Shown here piece by piece: positions 58,553-64,000 of a stretch of 64,000 bases of DNA (the first letter of the stretch is position 1; each line of letters opens with the position of its first letter). Origin of the DNA: Heterohyrax brucei (taxonomy: Eukaryota > Chordata > Mammalia > Hyracoidea > Procaviidae). The notes below the pieces were generated by a model. It was not told the DNA's origin. It did no database searches and worked only from the letters and a program-made list of their open reading frames with translations. The stretch covers positions 8,547,501 to 8,611,500 of the forward strand of contig CM053143.1 of the NCBI GenBank assembly GCA_028571685.1, written 5' to 3'. The position numbers and the translations under genes were made by a program.

Positions 58553-61500
58553 TTATCGTAGAGGTCTCATACAGTATTTGTCCTTTTGTCGCTGACTACT
58601 CTCACTCAACATAATGTCTTCCAGTTGAAACCAGGTTAGGAGATGTTTCCTGGAATCATCGTTATTCTTTATCATTGCGTAGTGCTCCATTGAGTATAGG
58701 TACCACAGTTTACCTATCCATTCTTCTATTGTTGGGCATCTGGGTTGATTCCACCTTTTTGCTATTGTGGACTGTGCCGCGATAAACATTCTGGTGCATG
58801 TGTCCGTTGGTGTGAAAGGCCTTGAATCTGTAGGATATATTCCAAGTAGTGGAATTACTGGGTCAAATGGTATATCTATATCCATTTTTTAAGGAAGCGC
58901 CAGATTGCCTTCCAAAGAGGCTGGACCATTTTGCAACCCCACCAACACTGTCGGAGGGTTCCACTTTCTCCACAGCCTCTCCAGCATTTGTTGTTTTGTG
59001 TTTTCTGGATCATGGCCAATCTTTTTGGGGTGAGATGGTATCTCATTGTTGTCTTGATTTGAATTTCTTTAATAGCTAAAGATCGTGAACATGTCCGCAT
59101 GTGTTTTTTGGCTGCCTGGGTCTCCTCTTTAGTGAAGTATCTGTCCATCTCCTTTGCCCATCGCTTAATTGGATGGTTTATCTTCTTCTTATTGATATTT
59201 TGTAGTATCTTATAGATTATGGAGATCAGGCGTCGGTCTGACATAGAGTTGCCAAATATTTTTTCCCATTCTGTGGGTGTTCTTTTAATTCTATTAATAA
59301 AGTCTTTGGATGAGCAAAAGTGTTTGATTCTTAATAGTTCCCATTTATCTACTTTCTCTTCTGTTGATTGAGGTTTCTTTGACAGATTTTGGAGTCTGTC
59401 CTCATTGTATATTAAAATTTCCATTGTTGTTCCTACCTGTTCTTGGATGAGCTTTATCGATTTAGGTTTGATATTTAGGTGTTTTATCCAGTTGGAGTTG
59501 GTTTTTGTATAAGGTGTAAGATATGGATCTTGATTCAGTTTATTGCAGATGGATAACCAATTTTGCCAGCACCATTTGTTGAAGATGCTGTTTTTACCCC
59601 AGTTTAATGTCTTAGGGCCTTTGTCGAATATCAACTGTTCATAGGCAGATGGTGTCATCTCTGAGGTCTCAATTCTGTTCCATTGATCAGTCTGTCTGTT
59701 CTTGTACCAGTACCAGGCTGTTTTGACCACTGTGGCAGTGTAGTATGTTCTAAGGTCGGGTAATGAGAGGCCTCCCAGTGTGTTCTTCTTCTTTAGTAGT
59801 ACCTTACTTATCCGGGGCTTCTTCCCTTTCCAAACAAAATTGGTGATTTGTTTCTCCATCTCATTAAAAAATGATGCTGGAACTTGTATTGGGATTGCGT
59901 TATATAAATAAATGGCTTTGGGTAAAACAGACATTTTCACAATGTTAAGTCTTCCTATCCATGAGCATGGTAGGTTTTTCCATTTATCTAAGTCTCTCTT
60001 AGTTTCTTGTAGTAAGGGCTTGTAGTTCTCTTTGTAAAGGTCTGTTGTTTCTCTGGTTAGATTAATTCGTAGGTACTTTATCTTCTTAGGGGCTATCACA
60101 AATGGTATAGATTTGATAATTTCCTCCTTAACAGTCTCGTTGTTGGTATAAAGAAATCCTACCGATTTACTTATGTTTATCTTGTATCCTGAGACTTTGC
60201 TGAACTCTTCTATCAGTTTGAGTAACTTACTTATAGATTCCTTGGGGTTCTCTGCATATACAATCATATCATCTGCGAACAGGGAGATTTTAACTTCCTC
60301 TTTGCCAATGCAGATGCCCTTTATTTGTTCATCTTGTCTAATTGCTCTGGCTAGAACTTCTAGCACAATGTTGAATAGGAGAGGTGACAGTGGACATCCT
60401 TGTCTAGTTCCTGATCTCAGGGGAAAGTCTTTCAGTCTCTCTCCATTCAGGATGATGTGGGCAATTGGCTTTGTACAAATGGCCCTTATTGTGTTGAGGA
60501 ATTTGCCGTCTATGCCCATTTTGCTAAGAGTTTTTAGCATGAATGGGTGTTGGACTTTATCAAATGCCTTTTCGGCATCAATGGACAAAATCAGGTGATC
60601 TTTGTCTTTTGTGTTATTTATGTGGTTAATCACATTAATTGTTTTCCTGATGTTGAACCAGCCTTGCATCCCTGGTATGAATCCCACTTGGTCATGATGG
60701 ATTATTTTCTTGATATGTTGTTGTATTCTGTTGGCAAGAATTTTGTTGAAGATTTTAGCATCTAGGTTCATGAGTGATATCGGTCTGTAGTTCTCTGTCT
60801 TTGTTGGATTTTTCCCGGGCTTAGGTATCAGGGTTATGCTGGCTTCATAGAATGAGTTTGGGAGTACTCCATCCCTTTCTATACTGTGAAATAGTTTCAG
60901 TAGTATTGGGGATAACTCTTCTCTAAATGCTTGGTAGAATTCTGCTGTGAAGCCATCTGGGCCCGGACTTTTTTGGGTTGGCAGTTTTTTGATGACCTTT
61001 TCAATCTCTTCCTTTGTGATGGGTTTATTAATTTGTTCTGCTTCACGTTGTGATAATTTGGATAGGTGGTATGAGTCAAGGAATTGGTCCATTTCCCCTA
61101 GGTTTTCAAATTTGTTAGAGTGCAGTCTTTCATAGTATTCTGTTATGATGTTTTTGATTTCTGTTGCATCTGTGGTGGCAACTCCCTTCTCATTTCTACT
61201 TTGGGTTATTTGTTTCCTTTCCTGCTTTTCTTTAGTAAGTTTAGCCAGTGGTTTATCAATTTTGTTGATCTTTTCAAAAAACCAGCTTTTGGTCTTTTCA
61301 ATTTTTTCAACTGTTTTTCTATTCTCTAATTCATTTAGCTCTGCTCTAATCTTTATGATCTCCTTTCTTCCAGTGCCCGAGGGGTTCCTCTGTTGTTCTC
61401 TTTCTACTTGTACAAGCTGTAGAGTTAGTTCCTTCATTTGGTTTCTTTCTTACTTCCCGATGTGTGCATTTATGGAGAGAAACAGACCTCTGAGCACTGC

Positions 61501-62376
61501 TTTGCCTGTATCCCATAGGTTCTGGTAGGAAGTGATTTCGTTCTCATTGGAATCCACGAATTTCTTTAATTGATCCCTGATTTCCTCTATAACCCATGTT
61601 TTTTTGAGCAAGATGTTGTTCAGTTTCCAAGAGTTCCACTTTCTATCTCTGTTTTTTCTGCTATTCATTTCAACTTTGATGGCTTTATGATCTGAGAAGA
61701 TGCTTTGCAATAATTCAATGGTATGGATTTTGTTGAGCATTGCATTATGGCCTATCACGTGGTCAATTCTGGAGAATGTTCCATGTGCACTGGAGAAGAA
61801 GGTATAGTTGTCTGCTGATGGGTGGAAAGTTCTGTATATATCTATGAGGTTTAGTTAGTTAATTGTGTCAATGAGGTCTTCTGTATCTTTACTGAGCTTT
61901 TTTCCAGATGATCTGTCTAGTAATGAGAGTGGAGTGTTAAAGTCTCCCACTATTATTGTGGAGTCATCTAACTCTCTTTTGAGCATAGTCAGTGTTTCTT
62001 TGACATATTTAGGTGCTCTGACATTAAGTGCATAAATGTTTAATATAGTTAAGTCTTGCTTGTGTACTGAACCTTTCAGCAGTAAATAGTGTCCATCTTT
62101 GTCCACGATAGTGGATTTGACATTAAAGTTGATTTTGTCTGAGATTAGAATTGCCACCCCTGCTCTTCTTTGTTCATTGTTAGCTTGATATATATTCTTC
62201 CAACCTTTAATTTTCAGTTTGTTCCTGTCTTTAGGTCTCAAGTGAGTTTCTTGTAGACAACATATGGATGGGTCATGTCTTTTGATCCAAGATGACACTT
62301 GGTGTCTCTTTACTGGAGCATTCAGTCCATTCACATTCAATGTAATTATTGATAGGTATGTGTTCACTGCTGCCAT
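58553..62376 (-). pseudogene. L1 ORF2: endonuclease / reverse transcriptase, three lesions
   Basis: Spans 3,824 nt, about 1,274 codons, the usual L1 ORF2 length. Start MAAVNTYLSIITLNVNGLNAP at 62376. The endonuclease has GDFNTPL and SDHKAIK. RT has QKSPGPDGF, the [13 protein letters not shown] box, and FADD at 60268-60279. A C-terminal cysteine-containing segment ([18 protein letters not shown]) lies before the end. Lesions: TAA at 61855-61857 where QLxLIDIY is expected, TAA at 61450-61452 in GK*ERNQ, and one base missing from an A run at 58885-58890, which shifts the last ~110 codons to another frame. 853 codons (58876-61437) remain open. L1 ORF2 acts in target-primed reverse transcription in the nucleus. 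Confidence 0.93.
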
Positions 62377-62792
62377 TGTGATATGTTTATTTTTATGTTG
62401 ATGTTTTCTCTGTTGTTCTTATTAGTCTGTTCTGAGACACTCTTTTTTGTGAGTTGAGTTTTCACCTTTTTCAGAGCTGGTTTTATAGTTGTTGAGACTC
62501 GTGTGTTAGATTTCTTGAAATGATATGATACATCTTTGTTGTGCTTTAAAGCTGCCCCTATGAACCCTCTTAAGAAACTATTTATAAACCCAATTTTAAT
62601 TACTACCAGTCTGGTCATCTTCCTCTCCATCTGGAAGGACTATAACGACTGTAGTACATCCATCTTTTATTATGATGACACCATAGTTTTCATGATGATC
62701 ACTGGATTGCTTCTTTCCAAATCAAAGCTGTGATTTACTTTGGAGCCTTCCCTAAATGAGTATTGAGTAGTGTGTCATTCTAAAATATAAAG

Positions 62793-63752
62793 TTAGTGGT
62801 TTCGTTTTTCTAAGCGAAAGCCAAGAACTTCTTTCAGTATTTCTTGTAGTTTGGGTTTGGTTTTTACAAAGTCTCTGAGTTTCTGTTTATCTGGAAATGT
62901 CTTAATTTCATTTTCATATTTGAAAGACAGTTTTGCAGGATATATAATTCTTGGTTGGAAGTTCTTCTCCTTCAAGACTTTGAATGTGTCGTGCCACTGT
63001 CTCCGTGCCAGCATGGTTTCTGCTGAGAAATCTGACGAGAGCCTACAGGGTTTCCCTCTGAATGTTAGCTTTGCCTTGAGTCTTGCTGCCTTTAAGAGTT
63101 GCTGCTTATGTTTCATTTTGTTAAGCTTGATTATAATATGCCTTGGAGTCTTTCTTTTGAGATCTATATTGGGTGGCATACGATATGCATCTGAGATGTC
63201 TATATTCTCTTCCTTCATGATTTCTGGGAAGTTTTCTTTCAGCAGCTCAGCAACAATATTCTCTGTGTTCTCAGATGTCTCACCCTGTTCAGGGACTCCA
63301 ATTAATTGAAGGTTGTTCCTCTTAATAGAGTCCCACATGCTTCTTAATATTTCTTCATTTTTCTTGTTTCTTTTTTCTGATTTCTGCTCATAGACACTGG
63401 CATCAGTAGCTCTGTCTTCCAAGTCAGAAATTCTTTTTTCCATTTGTTCCATTCTGTTTTCTTGGGTTTGCATGGAAGCTTCTATGTCTTTGATTTTGTT
63501 CTTGATCTGTTGGATTTCAGAGTACTGGTGTTCCATCAGATCAAACAACTTGCTTAATTTTTCATTTTGTTCTGCTGCATTTTGTATACGGTCTAGAAGG
63601 GCCCTGTATATAATCAATTTGTATTCACTTCCTGATGCTTTCATAAAAGTTTCTTCATCTGGAAAACTCCTTGGTTGCTTTGTTTGGGAGCCTTCTGAAG
63701 GCATGAGTGATTGCTTGTATGCCACAATTGTCTGTTGCTTTTTTGGTCCCAT
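62793..63752 (-). CDS. L1 ORF1 RNA-binding protein, open, 319 aa
   Basis: An uninterrupted 319-codon frame, close to the roughly 300-340 aa usual for L1 ORF1. Residues 1-50 are basic with the FPDEETF motif. Residues ~60-113 form a heptad-like coiled coil (EKLSKLFDLMEHQYSEIQQI, then KRISDLED). Residues ~136-232 fit the RNA-recognition domain (RNNLQLIGVPE, RHIIIKLNKMKHKQQLLKAA), and 233-308 the C-terminal domain (FRGKPCRLSSDFSAETMLAR, RIIYPAKLSFKY, LREF-like KLRDF). The start MGPKKQQ aligns with MTKKQQ at 15953. In L1 the protein binds its own RNA as trimers in cytoplasmic particles. ORF2 follows after 416 bp on the same strand. It probably has no host function; it is a transposon gene that is intact by sequence. 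Confidence 0.94.
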   Translation of the reverse strand: MGPKKQQTIVAYKQSLMPSEGSQTKQPRSFPDEETFMKASGSEYKLIIYRALLDRIQNAAEQNEKLSKLFDLMEHQYSEIQQIKNKIKDIEASMQTQENRMEQMEKRISDLEDRATDASVYEQKSEKRNKKNEEILRSMWDSIKRNNLQLIGVPEQGETSENTENIVAELLKENFPEIMKEENIDISDAYRMPPNIDLKRKTPRHIIIKLNKMKHKQQLLKAARLKAKLTFRGKPCRLSSDFSAETMLARRQWHDTFKVLKEKNFQPRIIYPAKLSFKYENEIKTFPDKQKLRDFVKTKPKLQEILKEVLGFRLEKRNH

Positions 63753-64000
63753 GTGAGTATATAGAGGCTGGAAGAGGTACTGTGAAGATGGATTGCAAAT
63801 GTTTCTCTAGGCTGTCTTCAAATGTAAAGCAAAATGTATCTGACCAGTTCACAAGTCAGTTAGGTTTTCAAGTGTAGAGGTCCCTCTTCCCCTCTGACAA
63901 AGTAAGCGCCACTGTATCCAACCCCAGATGATAACAGACTAGTTCAGAATACAGCACTGCTAGTGCCCTGGTGGCCTCTGCTGACAGGGCCTAGCCTTAT
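63753..64000 (-). other. Start of the young L1 5' UTR (partial)
   Basis: Sequence upstream of the ORF1 ATG on the minus strand, moderately GC-rich towards the window edge, as in other L1 promoters. The transcription start and 5' end lie outside the window. Confidence 0.7.

Larger units (their letters stand above)
57547..64000 (-). mobile_element. Youngest L1 LINE in the window, 5' end outside
   Basis: Minus-strand order: 5' UTR (63753 to beyond 64000), ORF1 (63752-62793), 416-bp spacer, ORF2 (62376-58553), 3' UTR and an A-tail seen as a T-run at about 57547-57560. Both frames are almost intact, unlike every other LINE here. The 3' UTR differs from the older L1s at 3340-4130, 20950 and 39660, but matches the twin-primed fragment at 28532. 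Confidence 0.95.

Noticed and set aside
60173..60598. 141-codon + strand open frame
   Set aside because: It lies antisense to the L1 ORF2 reverse-transcriptase core and is a shadow of that frame. Similar + strand frames at 61145, 62851 and 63472 are also L1 shadows.

Overview
This is non-coding nuclear DNA from a mammal. It is AT-rich and built almost entirely from layered retrotransposons. I found no host exon, rRNA, snRNA or free-standing tRNA gene. Three repeat groups recur: a tRNA-headed SINE of about 165-230 bp whose copies begin GGAAACCCTGGTGG and end in GAGTCG..CGACGGCA plus a short repeated tail; an RTE-clade LINE whose 3' end resembles the SINE tail; and several ages of L1. From family knowledge this set matches the AfroSINE/RTE/L1 complement of Afrotheria, most like elephant or a close relative. 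The species call is inference, because no database search was possible.

Layout. 1-4150: old L1 (+) with ORF2 remains and 3' UTR. 4151-6514: no gene recognised. 6515-8345: decayed RTE LINE (+). 8601-8767: SINE with exact target-site duplication (TSD). 9734-11694: complete MaLR-like LTR element (LTR-internal-LTR). 11700-13110: ancient L1 (-) carrying a SINE. 14905-16336: L1 head only (5' UTR and ORF1 start, +). 16586-18469: three SINEs. 20935-28060: near full-length degraded L1 (-). 28532-28867: tiny L1 insertion with the inverted structure of twin priming. 30085-34228: MIR, SINEs and old L1. 34485-36735: RTE LINE (-) with a tandem duplication. 36760-37860: L2-like DNA with a 137-bp inverted repeat. 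38031-38416: two adjacent SINEs. 39650-45975: L1 (-) whose reverse-transcriptase core is replaced by a pyrimidine tract and a SINE tail. 45976-47127: a second L1 head (-). 49860-50438: RTE (-). 51738-52300: MLT1-like solo LTR. 52918-53628: four same-strand SINEs in a row. 57547-64000: the youngest L1 (-), with an open 319-aa ORF1 and an ORF2 of family length carrying only two stops and one 1-nt deletion.

How the parts work together: the autonomous elements are L1 (ORF1 RNA-binding protein plus ORF2 endonuclease/reverse transcriptase) and RTE (endonuclease/reverse transcriptase). SINEs and LTR elements of the MaLR type are non-autonomous and depend on such enzymes. Every copy here carries at least one disabling change, so none is predicted to be mobile as given.

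No new biological system was found. The more unusual observations are structural: a 26-bp SINE-tail insertion with a perfect 11-bp TSD, a twin-primed mini-L1 with a 14-bp TSD, a 67-bp inverted duplication inside an L1, a 137-bp hairpin-forming inverted repeat, and three copies of one 10-nt target flanking two consecutive SINEs.
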